From assembly GCF_009709675.1 (NCBI RefSeq), contig NZ_WMLB01000034.1:29229-93228 (forward strand): a DNA stretch of 64,000 nucleotides, read 5' to 3'. Made by a program: the position numbers and the translations under genes. Shown here piece after piece: positions 29,225 through 38,853 of the stretch. The notes under the pieces are model-generated. The model did not search any database, was not told the DNA's origin, and saw only the letters and a program-made list of their open reading frames with translations. The stretch is from Agromyces bracchium. GTDB lineage: Bacteria; Actinomycetota; Actinomycetes; Actinomycetales; Microbacteriaceae. Positions within the stretch are counted from its first letter, which is position 1, and each line of letters begins with the position of its first letter.

Positions 29225-31135
29225 TCACGTCGACATGAGGCCGGACAGCTCGGCGAGGAGCCCGGGGTAGTCCGTGGCGCCGCGGACGAGGCGCCGCACG
29301 TTCTCGGGTTCGGAGAAGGCCTCCACGAACTGGTCGAAGACCGACTGGAACTCCGCCCGGCCGTCCTCGGCGAACGCGATGAGCGCGACGACGTGCACGT
29401 TCGCATCGCCCCACTCGATCGCCCGTTCGTCGATCGCGATCGCGATGGCGCTCCGCGTGGCGGTCATCGTCATGGCGTGCGGCACGGCGAGGAGGTCGGT
29501 GAACGCGGTGGAGGACATGCGCTCGCGTTCGAGGGCGCCCTCGACGTACGCGTCGTCGATGACGCCGGCGTCGATGAGCCGGTCGCCGAGCAGCCGGATC
29601 ACGGCTTCACGGTCGCGCCCGCCGACGCCGCGCACGAACAGGTCGGGGCCGATCGAGTGCGACAGCGTCGAGGCGAGCCGGGCGCGACGGCGGCCGCGGC
29701 GAAGCCGGGCGACCTCCGCGCGGACCCGATCGACGTCGTCGGAGGTCGGGAACGGCGCGACGATCACCACCGCAGGCAGCGGCGAGTCGGGCGGGAGCAC
29801 CGCGACGACGAGATCCGCCTCGTCGAGGTCGCCGTCGACGAGCTCGGCCTCGTCGCCGAGGGCACCCCGCAGCCGCTCGACGAGCAGGCTGCGGGCGTCG
29901 TGGTACTCGGGGACGTCGACGGCGACGCGAACGACGTCGCCCCGCGACCGCGTGCGCTCGAGCTGCGCGCCGAGGTGCATCGCGAGGTAGGCGATCTCGT
30001 CGTCGTTGACCGTGATGCCCTCGATCCGGGCGAGCTCGCTCGCGAGGTACACGGCCAGGTCGTAGATCAGCGGATACGCCGACTTGATGGACGCGGTGAG
30101 CGGATTGCGCGAGTAGCTCTGCTCGGCTGCACGTGCGGCGAGGTTCTCGACGTGCAGCGCGAGGCGCTCGATGAAGCGCTCGTCGCCGAGTTCGACGAGC
30201 CATTCCTGCGAGATGCGCGCGACGATCTCGCGGACCACGGCCTCGCGGGCCGGGCCCTGCTGGAGCGTCGCCACGCGCGAGCCGATGAGTCGCGCGAGGT
30301 GGTCGAGCTCCGCGGGCGGGAGCCGCACGTCGAACTCGTCGCGGATGAGGCGGTCGAGCAGCGCGGACAGGGCGTCGAGCGCCGAGCCGGGCGCGTCCGG
30401 CCGATCGTGCGGCTCCACTCCGCGCGATTCCGGCGGCGCAGGGATCGTGGCGGGGGTCGCCGGGTCGTCCGAGCCGGCGAGCACGCGATCGCGACCGACC
30501 CGGTCGAGCGCGATCGCGACGTGGAGCAGCACGTCGTCGAGCGCGTACTCGTTCGGCGCGTACCCCGCGTCGCGGATGCCCGCGACCAGTGCGGTGCGGA
30601 AGCGTTCCATCGACGGGAAGCCGGCGCGCAGCGACGAGAGGTCGCGGATGCCGCGGCGCCCCTCCTCGCGCACGAGCGAGCCGAGGAGGCGGCGCATCGC
30701 CGTCTCGGGGCCCACGAGCCGCACCCGGCTCCCCTCGCGGTCGAGGCTCAGGCCGGTGCCCTGCAGCCGAGCGCGGACGCGCCCGAGATCGGCCTCGACC
30801 GTGGACTCGCTCACGTGCGCCGCCGCCGCCACCTCGTGCAGGTCGAGTCCGTCGCGCGCGTCGACGAGGTCGCGGATCAAGCGGGCCCGCCGGCCGTCGG
30901 GCGTGGCGTCCGCGGCCACCGAGCGGGCGTGCAGGACCCGCGCCCATGCCGACCGGTCGAGTCGGTACCCGTCGGGACCGGACTCCACCACGACCTCGCC
31001 CGTGCGGTTCGCCTGGGCGGCGTACGAGCGGATGGTCCGGTCGGACACCCCGAGGCGGTCGGCGAGCCGGGCGGCCGTCACGGCGACGTCGTCGTCGGCG
31101 AGTGCCTCGACGAGGCGCTCCCAGTTCTCCGACAC
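29225..31135 (-). CDS. mtlR: MtlR-type transcriptional activator with two PRDs, EIIB-like and EIIA domains
   Basis: PTS-controlled activator, expected to regulate the adjacent mannitol genes. In order: an N-terminal helix-turn-helix (VTAARLADRLGVSDRTIRSY), a second HTH region (LHEVAAAAHVSESTVEAD), PRD1 and PRD2 (around ALHVENLAARAAEQSYSRNP), an EIIB-like domain, and a C-terminal EIIA-Mtl-like domain with LAVPHAM (phosphoacceptor His). In the EIIB-like domain the strand VVRVAVDVPEYHDARS has no cysteine where the phosphate acceptor should be. GTG 31135 was preferred because GGAG precedes it and the HTH follows at the usual distance. A GTG at 31171 would add 12 residues. Confidence 0.85.
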   Translation of the reverse strand: MSENWERLVEALADDDVAVTAARLADRLGVSDRTIRSYAAQANRTGEVVVESGPDGYRLDRSAWARVLHARSVAADATPDGRRARLIRDLVDARDGLDLHEVAAAAHVSESTVEADLGRVRARLQGTGLSLDREGSRVRLVGPETAMRRLLGSLVREEGRRGIRDLSSLRAGFPSMERFRTALVAGIRDAGYAPNEYALDDVLLHVAIALDRVGRDRVLAGSDDPATPATIPAPPESRGVEPHDRPDAPGSALDALSALLDRLIRDEFDVRLPPAELDHLARLIGSRVATLQQGPAREAVVREIVARISQEWLVELGDERFIERLALHVENLAARAAEQSYSRNPLTASIKSAYPLIYDLAVYLASELARIEGITVNDDEIAYLAMHLGAQLERTRSRGDVVRVAVDVPEYHDARSLLVERLRGALGDEAELVDGDLDEADLVVAVLPPDSPLPAVVIVAPFPTSDDVDRVRAEVARLRRGRRRARLASTLSHSIGPDLFVRGVGGRDREAVIRLLGDRLIDAGVIDDAYVEGALERERMSSTAFTDLLAVPHAMTMTATRSAIAIAIDERAIEWGDANVHVVALIAFAEDGRAEFQSVFDQFVEAFSEPENVRRLVRGATDYPGLLAELSGLMST

Positions 31136-31363
31136 CTGGCCCGCTCCGATCCTCGCCGCCTCGGCGCGCACGCTCGTCGGACGGGTGCAGCCCAGTCAAC
31201 CACCTGCCGGGGCGCCGGGGGAGCGGATGCGACGCATCTTCCGGGGGTGCGGAAGCGGTTCTGTTGGCGGCGGCGGCGCGGATGGGAGCAGACTCGGGCT
31301 GTTCGCGGCATCCGCCGTGACCGATCGAAGAGGACCGGGCCAGGCTCGGCGAGGAGGCCGATG

Positions 31364-31672
31364 ATGCGGATCGTCGTGGTGTGCGGAGCCGGTGCGTCGA
31401 GCACCTTCGCCGCCCTGCGCATCCGCCGTGCCGCCGAGTCGCGCGGCATGGCGGTCGACGTCCGCGCTGCGGGCGAGCAGACGCTCGCCGAGGCGCTCGA
31501 GGGCGCCGACGCGCTGCTCGTCGGCGTGCACCTCGTGCCGCGACTCGGGTCGCTCGAGCAGCTCGCGATCGCGGCATCCGTGCCCGTCGCCGTGCTGCCC
31601 GACGAGACCCGCACGCTCGACGGCGATGCCGCCCTCGACCTCGCGATCGCGATCATCGGAGCCCGAGCATGA
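31364..31672 (+). CDS. PTS EIIB component, lactose/cellobiose-type fold
   Basis: A 102-residue single-domain protein with the phosphocysteine loop CGAGASSTF near the N-terminus, typical of EIIB of the lactose/cellobiose family, which passes phosphate from EIIA to sugar. No matching EIIC or EIIA-Lac is encoded nearby; the neighbours are HPr, enzyme I and a mannitol permease that has its own IIB domain. It may serve a permease elsewhere or act as a regulator (inference). Two ATGs are adjacent; 31364 gives the better distance to GAGGAGG. Confidence 0.8.
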   Translation: MRIVVVCGAGASSTFAALRIRRAAESRGMAVDVRAAGEQTLAEALEGADALLVGVHLVPRLGSLEQLAIAASVPVAVLPDETRTLDGDAALDLAIAIIGARA

Positions 31673-31693
31673 ACACGCCCACGCCGCGCAACC

Positions 31694-31739
31694 CCGTTCC
31701 CTGCGCAGAGCCACGGGTCTATGGTGAACACGGGAACGG
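31694..31739 (+). promoter_or_regulatory. Inverted repeat around a putative -10 box upstream of ptsH
   Basis: CCGTTCCC (31694-31701) and GGGAACGG (31732-31739) form a perfect 8-base inverted repeat that encloses TATGGT (31720-31725). This fits an operator overlapping a promoter, but could be chance. Confidence 0.35.
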
Positions 31740-31763
31740 ACACCAGCGACGGAGGCCGGAGAC

Positions 31764-32030
31764 ATGGTGGAGCGCACTGTTCGAGTCGGATCGAGCCACG
31801 GACTGCACGCCAGGCCGGCCAAGCTCTTCACGCAGGCCGCCGCGGGGTCGGGATCGAGTGTCACCATCGCGAAAGCGGGCGGCGCTCCGGTCAACGCGGC
31901 GAGCATCCTCGCGGTCATCGCGCAGGGCATCGACCACGGCGACGAGGTCACCGTGGTGGTCGACGGGGGCGACGAGCAGCGCGTGCTCGACGAGCTCGTC
32001 GAGCTGCTCAGCACCGACCACGACGAATAG
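31764..32030 (+). CDS. ptsH: Phosphocarrier protein HPr
   Basis: General PTS carrier that takes phosphate from enzyme I on a histidine and hands it to EIIA domains. The 88-residue product has SHGLHARPA with the active His15, and NAASILAV, in which Ser47 corresponds to the regulatory Ser46 of Gram-positive HPr. ATG follows GGAGG. A TATGGT sequence flanked by an 8-base inverted repeat lies upstream, so HPr may have its own controlled promoter. Confidence 0.96.
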   Translation: MVERTVRVGSSHGLHARPAKLFTQAAAGSGSSVTIAKAGGAPVNAASILAVIAQGIDHGDEVTVVVDGGDEQRVLDELVELLSTDHDE

Positions 32031-32075
32031 CCCGGGGCGTCCGTCGCCCATCGAACCGAACGGGGAGGGCGAGTG

Positions 32076-33758
32076 ATGGAGTTCAGAGGCACCGGCATCG
32101 GCCAGGGCGTGGCCGTCGGACCGGTCGTACGGATGGCCGAGCGTCTGCCGGAACCGGTGGACCGACCGAGCCACCTCGATCCGGCCCGTGAGGAGGAGCG
32201 CGCCCGCGCGTCGGTCTCGGTCGTCGCCGACGACCTGCAGCGCAAGGGTGCGCAGGCGGGCGGCGCGGCACAGGACGTGCTCGAGGCGCAGGCCATGATG
32301 GCCGAGGACCCGACGCTCATGGACGACGTCGTGAAGCGGCTCGCCGACGGCAAGACCGCCGAGCGCGCCGTGTACGAGGCGTTCGCCGCGTTCCGCGACC
32401 TCCTGTCGTCGATGGGCGGGTACATGGGCGAACGCGCCGCCGACCTCGACGACGTGTCGCAGCGCGTGGTCGCGCACCTGCTGAAGGTGCCCGCGCCGGG
32501 CGTGCCGAACCCGGGCCATCCATTCGTGCTCGTGGCCCGCGACCTCGCGCCCGCCGACACCGCGCTCCTCGATCTCACGCAGGTGCTCGGCCTCGTCACG
32601 ATCGACGGCGGACCGACCTCGCACACCGCGATCCTGGCCCGCGAGAAGTCCATCGTCGCGATCGTCGGGGCGGCGGATGCCTCGGCCCTCGCCGACGGCG
32701 ACACCGTGATCGTCGACGCCGAGAACGACCTCGTCGTGCAGTCGCCCGACGCCGACGCCGTGGCAGCGGCGAAGGAGCGGATCGCCGAGCGGGCCGCGCG
32801 GGCGGCCGCGCCGATCACGCCCGGCGCGCTCGCCGACGGCACCGCGGTGCCGCTGCTCGCGAACCTCGGCTCGGCCGACGGGGCGGCGGGAGCGGTCGAG
32901 CTCGGCGCCGAGGGCGTGGGGCTCTTCCGCACCGAGTTCCTCTTCCTGGACGCCGATCGCGCGCCGAGCGTGAGCGAGCAGCAGGAGCAGTACACGCGCC
33001 TGCTCAGCGCGTTCCCGGGGCGGAAGGTCGTCGTGCGCGTGCTCGACGCCGGCGCCGACAAGCCGCTGGCCTTCCTCAACGACGCGGAGGAGGAGAACCC
33101 GGCGCTCGGGCTCCGCGGCATCCGGGCCCTGCGCCATGCCGAGGTGATTCTCAGGGAGCAGCTGACCGCGCTCGCCACGGCCGACGCCGCGACCGACGCC
33201 GACCTGTGGGTCATGGCGCCGATGATCGCGACCGTCGACGAGACGCGCTACTTCACCGACCTCTGCCGCGAGCTCGGCCTGAAGACGGCCGGCGTCATGG
33301 TCGAGACGCCCTCGGCGGCGCTCATCGCCGATCGCGTGCTCGGGGTCGCCGACTTCGCATCGATCGGCACCAACGACCTCACGCAGTACACGATGGCCGC
33401 CGATCGGCTCCTCGGCACGGTCGCGAACCTGCAGGACCCGTGGGCGCCGGCCGTGCTGCGGCTGGTCGCCGAGGTCGGCGCCGCCGGCGGCCGCCTCGGC
33501 AAGCCCGTCGGCATCTGCGGCGAGGCCGCCGCCGATCCGCTCCTCGCCGTGGTGCTCGTCGGCCTCGGCGCCAGCACCCTGTCGATGTCCCCGTCGGCAC
33601 TCGCAGACGTCCGCGCCTCCCTCGCGCGGTACACCCGGGAGGATGCCGAGCGCATCGCCCGGGCAGCCCTGGCCGCAGAGGGAGCGGCCGAGGCGAAGCA
33701 GGCGGCGAAGCAGGCCGCCGAATCCGCACCCACCCCCACCGGCACGACCGTGCCGTGA
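32076..33758 (+). CDS. ptsI: PTS enzyme I (phosphoenolpyruvate-protein phosphotransferase)
   Basis: Starts the PTS phosphate chain by taking phosphate from PEP. The 560-residue product has the active-site block GGPTSHTAILARE (His183), the PEP-binding LFRTEFLFLD and GIGTNDLTQY-type motif (here SIGTNDLTQYTMAADR), and the C-terminal ICGEAAADP cysteine. ATG 32076 was chosen over GTG 32073 for its distance to GGGGAGG. It follows ptsH by 45 bases. Confidence 0.97.
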   Translation: MEFRGTGIGQGVAVGPVVRMAERLPEPVDRPSHLDPAREEERARASVSVVADDLQRKGAQAGGAAQDVLEAQAMMAEDPTLMDDVVKRLADGKTAERAVYEAFAAFRDLLSSMGGYMGERAADLDDVSQRVVAHLLKVPAPGVPNPGHPFVLVARDLAPADTALLDLTQVLGLVTIDGGPTSHTAILAREKSIVAIVGAADASALADGDTVIVDAENDLVVQSPDADAVAAAKERIAERAARAAAPITPGALADGTAVPLLANLGSADGAAGAVELGAEGVGLFRTEFLFLDADRAPSVSEQQEQYTRLLSAFPGRKVVVRVLDAGADKPLAFLNDAEEENPALGLRGIRALRHAEVILREQLTALATADAATDADLWVMAPMIATVDETRYFTDLCRELGLKTAGVMVETPSAALIADRVLGVADFASIGTNDLTQYTMAADRLLGTVANLQDPWAPAVLRLVAEVGAAGGRLGKPVGICGEAAADPLLAVVLVGLGASTLSMSPSALADVRASLARYTREDAERIARAALAAEGAAEAKQAAKQAAESAPTPTGTTVP

Positions 33759-33776
33759 CCCAGCACTGGAGGCATC

Positions 33777-35330
33777 ATGACGACGACGTCAGCTGAGGCG
33801 AAGCGACCCGGGGGTTCCCGCGTCCACGTCCAGCGCTTCGGAACCTTCCTCAGCGGCATGATCATGCCGAACATCCCCGCGCTCATCGCGTGGGGCATCT
33901 TCACCGCCTTCTTCATCGGAGTGGGGTGGACGCCGAACGCGGACCTCGCGACCATCGTGGGCCCGTTCATCCATTACCTGCTGCCCATCCTGATCGGCTA
34001 CACGGGCGGCTCGATGGTCTACGGCATCCGAGGCGGCGTGGTCGGCAGCATCGCGACCTTCGGCGCGATCGCCGGATCCGACCTGCTGATCGCCCAGGTG
34101 AACGCCACCCTGCCCGAGGACAACCAGCTCGGCCAGATCCACATGTTCATCGGTGCGATGATCCTCGGACCGCTCGCGGCCTGGACGATGAAGTGGCTCG
34201 ACTCCCTGTGGGAGGGCAAGGTCAAGGCGGGCTTCGAGATGCTCGTCAACATGTTCTCCGCCGGCATCTGGGGCTTCGTCATGGCCGTCGTCGGGTTCTA
34301 CCCGGTCGCCTGGCTCGTGAACGGCATCATGAACGCCCTCTCGAGTGCGGTGAGCTGGCTCGTCGAGACGAACCTGCTGCCGCTGACCAGCATCATCATC
34401 GAGCCGGCCAAGGTGCTGTTCCTGAACAACGCGATCAACCACGGCGTGCTCACGCCGCTCGGGCTCTCCGAGGCGGCAGAGGACGGCTCGTCGATCCTGT
34501 TCCTCCTGGAGGCGAACCCCGGCCCCGGCGTCGGCCTGCTGCTCGCGTTCACGTTCTTCGGCATCGGCGCGGCGAGGGCGTCGGCACCCGGTGCGGCCGT
34601 GATCCAGTTCTTCGGCGGCATCCACGAGGTGTACTTCCCGTTCGCGCTGATGAAGCCGATCCTGATCCTGGCGCTCATCGCGGGCGGCATGACCGGGGTT
34701 ACGACGAACATGCTGCTGGGCGGTGCCCTGCGTGCTCCAGCCGCTCCCGGCAGCATCATCGCGGTACTCCTGCAGACCGCGCCAGGCGCGTACTTCGCGG
34801 TCATACTCTCGGTGCTCCTGTCGGCAGCCGTGACGTTCACCATCGCAGCGGTCATCCTGCGGGCGTCGCGCAAGCGGGACCTCGAGGCGATGGCCGTCTC
34901 GGATGACGCGTTCGGCGCCGCGATCACGCAGACCGAGGCGGCGAAGGGCAAGAGCTCCGACGCCCTCGCGAACCTGCGCGGCGGTGCGGCGACGCAGGCG
35001 GGCGGCAGCGGCGGTCCGGCGACCGGCACGATGCGCGAGATCAAGAACGTCGTGTTCGCGTGCGACGCCGGCATGGGTTCGTCCGCGATGGGCGCGAGCG
35101 TCCTGCGCAACAAGATCAAGAAGGCGGGCATCGAGGATGTCACAGTCGTCAACAAGGCGATCGCGGCCCTCGACTCGTCGGCTGATCTCGTCATCACGCA
35201 GGGCCAGCTGACGGACCGGGCACGTCACCAGACCCCGGACGCCGTCCACGTCTCCGTCGACAACTTCATGAACTCGCCGAGGTACGACGAGGTCGTCGAC
35301 CTGATCAAGGCGCAGCACGAGGACCGGTGA
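33777..35330 (+). CDS. mtlA: PTS mannitol transporter EIICB
   Basis: Membrane permease that imports mannitol and phosphorylates it to mannitol 1-phosphate. Residues ~15-350 are the IIC membrane domain ([16 protein letters not shown] at the start, [15 protein letters not shown] later). A linker follows, then the IIB domain with phosphocysteine 429 in [19 protein letters not shown]. The EIIA domain that ends E. coli MtlA is missing here and is supplied by the separate mtlF gene downstream. It lies 18 bases after ptsI. Confidence 0.96.
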   Translation: MTTTSAEAKRPGGSRVHVQRFGTFLSGMIMPNIPALIAWGIFTAFFIGVGWTPNADLATIVGPFIHYLLPILIGYTGGSMVYGIRGGVVGSIATFGAIAGSDLLIAQVNATLPEDNQLGQIHMFIGAMILGPLAAWTMKWLDSLWEGKVKAGFEMLVNMFSAGIWGFVMAVVGFYPVAWLVNGIMNALSSAVSWLVETNLLPLTSIIIEPAKVLFLNNAINHGVLTPLGLSEAAEDGSSILFLLEANPGPGVGLLLAFTFFGIGAARASAPGAAVIQFFGGIHEVYFPFALMKPILILALIAGGMTGVTTNMLLGGALRAPAAPGSIIAVLLQTAPGAYFAVILSVLLSAAVTFTIAAVILRASRKRDLEAMAVSDDAFGAAITQTEAAKGKSSDALANLRGGAATQAGGSGGPATGTMREIKNVVFACDAGMGSSAMGASVLRNKIKKAGIEDVTVVNKAIAALDSSADLVITQGQLTDRARHQTPDAVHVSVDNFMNSPRYDEVVDLIKAQHEDR

Positions 35331-35359
35331 CGACCACGACGCCGACCGGATGACTCGGA

Positions 35360-35398
35360 GCCCGGGTCGCGACCGCACCTGCCGGTCGCGACCCGGGC
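35360..35398 (+). promoter_or_regulatory. Perfect 15-bp hairpin between mtlA and mtlF
   Basis: GCCCGGGTCGCGACC (35360-35374), 9-base loop, GGTCGCGACCCGGGC (35384-35398). No T tract. It may protect the mtlA mRNA end or reduce read-through into mtlF-mtlD. Confidence 0.65.
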
Positions 35399-35482
35399 GG
35401 TCGCGTCATCCACCCCGTCGAGGCGCCGAACCGGGGAACACGACAGCCGAACCACGAGCACGACGAGGAAGAGGAGACTCCC

Positions 35483-35923
35483 ATGACCGACCAGATCCTG
35501 CCCGCCGAGAACGTCCGGATCGTCCCGGGCAGCACCGACCGCGACGAGGCCATCCGCGCGGCGGGCCGCATCCTCGTGGACGCGGGCGCCGTCGACGCCT
35601 CGTACATCGACTCCATGCTCGAGCGCGAGTCCACCGTGTCGACGTACATGGGCAACTGGCTCGCCATCCCGCATGGCACGAACGAGGCGAAGGGCCTCAT
35701 CCACCGCTCGGCGATGTCGCTGCTGCGGTACGAGGAGCCCATCGACTGGGGCGGCGAGCAGGCTCGGTTCGTCGTGGGCATCGCGGGCCTCGAGAACGAG
35801 CACCTCGAGATCCTGTCGAAGATCGCGATCGTGTTCTCCGACGAGGACGAGGTCGGAAGGCTCCTCGCCGCGCGGAGCGCGGACGAACTCGTCGCCGTGC
35901 TCTCCGAGGTGAACGAGTCGTGA
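35483..35923 (+). CDS. mtlF: PTS mannitol-specific EIIA
   Basis: Soluble phosphocarrier between HPr and the IIB domain of MtlA. The 146-residue product has the EIIA-Mtl signature [14 protein letters not shown], with the active His at residue 64. GAGGAAGAGGAG precedes the ATG. The stop overlaps the mtlD GTG (GTGA), so both are made together. Confidence 0.95.
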   Translation: MTDQILPAENVRIVPGSTDRDEAIRAAGRILVDAGAVDASYIDSMLERESTVSTYMGNWLAIPHGTNEAKGLIHRSAMSLLRYEEPIDWGGEQARFVVGIAGLENEHLEILSKIAIVFSDEDEVGRLLAARSADELVAVLSEVNES

Positions 35924-37068
35924 AGGCCGTCCACTTCGGCGCCGGCAACATCGGCCGCGGCTTCATCGGGCTGCTGCTGCACGACGCCGGCTACGAGGTC
36001 GTCTTCGCCGACGTGAACGCCGAGCTGATCGATGCGCTCGCGGCATCCGATCGCTACACCGTGCACGAGGTGGGCGCCGGCGCGCGCGACCTCGTCGTCG
36101 ACCGGTACCGTGCGATCAATTCGCAGACGGATGCCGCGGCCCTCGCCGCCGAGCTCGCCGACGCCGACGTGCTCACGACGGCCGTCGGGCCGAACATCCT
36201 CAAGTTCATCGCGCCGCACGTGCTGCAGGCGCTCCGCGACCGGTCGCCCGACGCGCCGCCGCTCGCGGTCATGGCGTGCGAGAACGCGATCGATGCGACG
36301 AGCCTGCTGCGCGAGGAGACCCGGCATCTCGCCGGACCCGACGAATGGCTCGAGCTCGAGCGGCGCGCGGTGTTCGCGAACACGGCCGTCGACCGCATCG
36401 TGCCGGGCCAGCCCGAGGGCGCCGGGCTCGACGTGACGGTCGAGACCTTCTCGGAGTGGGCGATCGAGGAGCCGCCGTTCGGCGATGCGCCGCCCGTGAT
36501 CCCGGGCGCGCACTTCGTCGACCGGCTCGGGCCGTACATCGAGCGGAAGCTCTTCACCGTGAACACCGGGCACGCCTCGACGGCGTACTTCGGGTTCCTC
36601 GCGGGCCACACGCGGATCGCCGAGGCGCTCGCCGACACGTCGGTCGCCGAGCGCGTCGAGCGGGTCCTGCACGAGACCTCGGCGCTCATCGTCGCCAAGC
36701 ACGGGTTCGGCGCGGGCGAGATGGCGGAGTACCGGGAGGTCATCCTGGGGCGCTTCCGCAACGAGGGGCTGCCCGACACGGTCGAGCGCGTCGGTCGCCA
36801 GCCGCTGCGCAAGCTCTCGCGCCGCGAGCGCTTCATCGCGCCCGCGGCGGAGCTCGCCGAGCGCGGGCTCCCGGTCGACGGGCTCCTCGCCGCGGTGGAG
36901 GCGGCGCTCGGGTTCGACGTGCCCGCCGATCCGGAGAGCGTCGAGCTGCAGGAGCGAATGCGGACGGATGCCGCGCCGACGTTCGTGCGCGAGGTGTGCG
37001 GCATCGAGCCGGGTCATCCGCTGCACGATCGCCTCGTCGAGGTGGTCGCACGGCGCACCGCACGCTGA
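35920..37068 (+). CDS. mtlD: Mannitol-1-phosphate 5-dehydrogenase
   Basis: Oxidises mannitol 1-phosphate to fructose 6-phosphate with NAD, completing mannitol uptake into glycolysis. The 382-residue product starts with the NAD-binding motif [16 protein letters not shown] and has the catalytic-region blocks [17 protein letters not shown] and [19 protein letters not shown] 35920 overlaps the mtlF stop. Last gene of the mannitol operon. Confidence 0.96.
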   Translation: MKAVHFGAGNIGRGFIGLLLHDAGYEVVFADVNAELIDALAASDRYTVHEVGAGARDLVVDRYRAINSQTDAAALAAELADADVLTTAVGPNILKFIAPHVLQALRDRSPDAPPLAVMACENAIDATSLLREETRHLAGPDEWLELERRAVFANTAVDRIVPGQPEGAGLDVTVETFSEWAIEEPPFGDAPPVIPGAHFVDRLGPYIERKLFTVNTGHASTAYFGFLAGHTRIAEALADTSVAERVERVLHETSALIVAKHGFGAGEMAEYREVILGRFRNEGLPDTVERVGRQPLRKLSRRERFIAPAAELAERGLPVDGLLAAVEAALGFDVPADPESVELQERMRTDAAPTFVREVCGIEPGHPLHDRLVEVVARRTAR

Positions 37069-37081
37069 CACGCCGCCGACT

Positions 37082-37109
37082 GGCGAATCGAAACCGATTC
37101 GCCTATAGT
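37082..37109 (+). promoter_or_regulatory. infA promoter -10 box abutting a perfect palindrome
   Basis: GGCGAATCG-AAAC-CGATTCGCC (37082-37103) is a perfect 9-bp inverted repeat, directly followed by TATAGT (37104-37109). No good -35 hexamer is visible, as the palindrome occupies that place. A regulator binding site at the infA promoter is plausible. Confidence 0.5.
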
Positions 37110-37217
37110 TGACCCTTGGTGTTTTGCACGCCCGCTTCGGCATGCCCGATGGGCCCGGTCGGGGTGTGCATCATCATCGCACGACCGACAACCCAAACTC
37201 CAAGCGATAGTGAGGCT

Positions 37218-37439
37218 ATGGCCAAGAAAGACGGCGTCATCGAGATCGAAGGCTCGGTCATCGAGGCACTCCCGAACGCGATGTTCCGGGTGGAGCTGAC
37301 CAACGGGCACAAGGTGCTCGCCCACATCTCCGGAAAGATGCGCCAGCACTACATCCGAATCCTCCCCGAGGACCGCGTGATCGTGGAGCTGAGCCCGTAC
37401 GACCTGACCCGCGGCCGCATCGTCTACCGCTACAAGTAA
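37218..37439 (+). CDS. infA: Translation initiation factor IF-1
   Basis: IF-1 blocks the A site during initiation and helps IF-2 and IF-3. The 73-residue product reads [20 protein letters not shown] to GRIVYRYK, an OB fold of standard length. The start is set by family length; GTGAGG provides a modest RBS. The frame stays open for 34 codons upstream, to a TTG 6 bases after the -10 box (see findings). Confidence 0.97.
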   Translation: MAKKDGVIEIEGSVIEALPNAMFRVELTNGHKVLAHISGKMRQHYIRILPEDRVIVELSPYDLTRGRIVYRYK

Positions 37440-37509
37440 GGCCTGTCGGAAAGTAACGACCCGCGGCACCCCGCGGGTACGAGGACAGCGAAAAAAGGAA
37501 ACAACGACT

Positions 37510-37623
37510 GTGAAGGTCAACCCCAGCGTCAAGCGCATCTGCGACAAGTGCAAGGTCATCCGCCGCCACGGCCGCGTCATGGTGATCTGCGAGAACCCGC
37601 GCCACAAGCAGCGCCAGGGTTGA
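37510..37623 (+). CDS. rpmJ: 50S ribosomal protein L36, zinc-binding form
   Basis: Smallest ribosomal protein, 37 residues. The product [20 protein letters not shown]... carries Cys11, Cys14, Cys27 and His32, the zinc ribbon of the C+ form. GTG start after AAAAAAGGAAACAACGACT. It lies between infA and rpsM, its conserved position. Confidence 0.96.
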   Translation: MKVNPSVKRICDKCKVIRRHGRVMVICENPRHKQRQG

Positions 37624-37629
37624 GTCGAA

Positions 37630-37656
37630 GGGTGAGGCCGCGAAGCGGGCTCACCC
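37630..37656 (+). terminator. Hairpin after rpmJ, possible terminator
   Basis: GGGTGAG-G-CCGC-GAA-GCGG-G-CTCACCC begins 6 bases after the rpmJ stop. No T tract, so termination is uncertain. Confidence 0.4.
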
Positions 37657-37666
37657 GAAGGCTCGA

Positions 37667-37789
37667 GGTCGAGTAGGCGCGCAGCGCCGTACCGAGACCC
37701 CCGTGCGCACGACGCAGAACTGAATACCGGCACTACCAAGAACCTCCCGAGATCTCGATACGCGACTCCGTCGCCACTCGATCACCGGG
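37667..37789. repeat. Dispersed intergenic palindromic repeat, two facing units, between rpmJ and rpsM
   Basis: Left unit GGTCGAGTAGGCGCGCAGCG... to ~37700; right unit GATCTCGATACGCGACTCCG... to 37789, ending CTCGATCACCGGG. About 50 unrelated bases lie between the units, unlike the tighter copies elsewhere. Confidence 0.75.
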
Positions 37790-37865
37790 AGGGGACACCC
37801 TCGGACGGAGGCCGAGGCACCGGAAGTGCTCCACACCTCCGACACATCCAACAGGAGAAGCCACC

Positions 37866-38246
<381 letters not shown>

Positions 38247-38278
38247 CCGCTCGCGCCAAGATCTAGGAGATTTCGACA

Positions 38279-38677
38279 ATGGCAGCACCCAAGGCGGCGA
38301 CTCGCAAGCCGCGCAAGAAGGAAAAGAAGAACATCGCCGTGGGCCAGGCCCACATCAAGTCGACGTTCAACAACACCATCGTGTCGATCACCGACACGAC
38401 CGGTGCCGTGATCAGCTGGGCCTCCTCCGGTGGCGTCGGCTTCAAGGGCTCGCGCAAGTCGACCCCGTTCGCCGCGCAGCTCGCCGCCGAGTCGGCCGCC
38501 CGCCAGGCGCAGGAGCACGGCATGAAGAAGGTCGACGTCTTCGTCAAGGGCCCGGGCTCGGGCCGCGAGACCGCGATCCGCTCGCTCCAGGCCGCAGGCC
38601 TCGAGGTCGGCAGCATCAACGACGTGACGCCCCAGGCGCACAACGGCTGCCGCCCGCCGAAGCGCCGCCGCGTCTGA
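38279..38677 (+). CDS. rpsK: 30S ribosomal protein S11
   Basis: S11 lies on the platform near the E site. The 132-residue product has [34 protein letters not shown] and the C-terminal [11 protein letters not shown]. It starts 32 bases after rpsM behind AGGAGATTTC. In many actinobacteria rpsD follows; here a large palindrome lies between rpsK and rpoA. Confidence 0.98.
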   Translation: MAAPKAATRKPRKKEKKNIAVGQAHIKSTFNNTIVSITDTTGAVISWASSGGVGFKGSRKSTPFAAQLAAESAARQAQEHGMKKVDVFVKGPGSGRETAIRSLQAAGLEVGSINDVTPQAHNGCRPPKRRRV

Positions 38678-38686
38678 CGCTCCGTC

Positions 38687-38774
38687 CCCGGTGATCGAGT
38701 AGGCCGCAGGCCGTATCGAGATCGCACGGTCTCGATACGCGCCCGGCCGCGCCGGGCGCTACTCGATCACCGGG
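38687..38774. repeat. Dispersed intergenic palindromic repeat between rpsK and rpoA
   Basis: CCCGGTGATCGAGTA (from 38687) pairs with TACTCGATCACCGGG (to 38774), and inner words TATCGAGAT and TCTCGATA also face each other. The whole 88 bases form a near-complete cruciform; the right half carries an extra inner palindrome around GGCCGCGCC. Confidence 0.85.
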
Positions 38775-38853
38775 TCACCGTTCTCTCAACAACTCAAGAT
38801 CCTCGAACTCGCAGGTGTCATATAGCGGACACCCTGCCGAAAGGAATCACACC

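Noticed and set aside
29393..31672. Long plus-strand frame upstream of the small EIIB gene
   Set aside because: Only the last ~100 codons look like a protein (the EIIB). The rest is antisense to mtlR.
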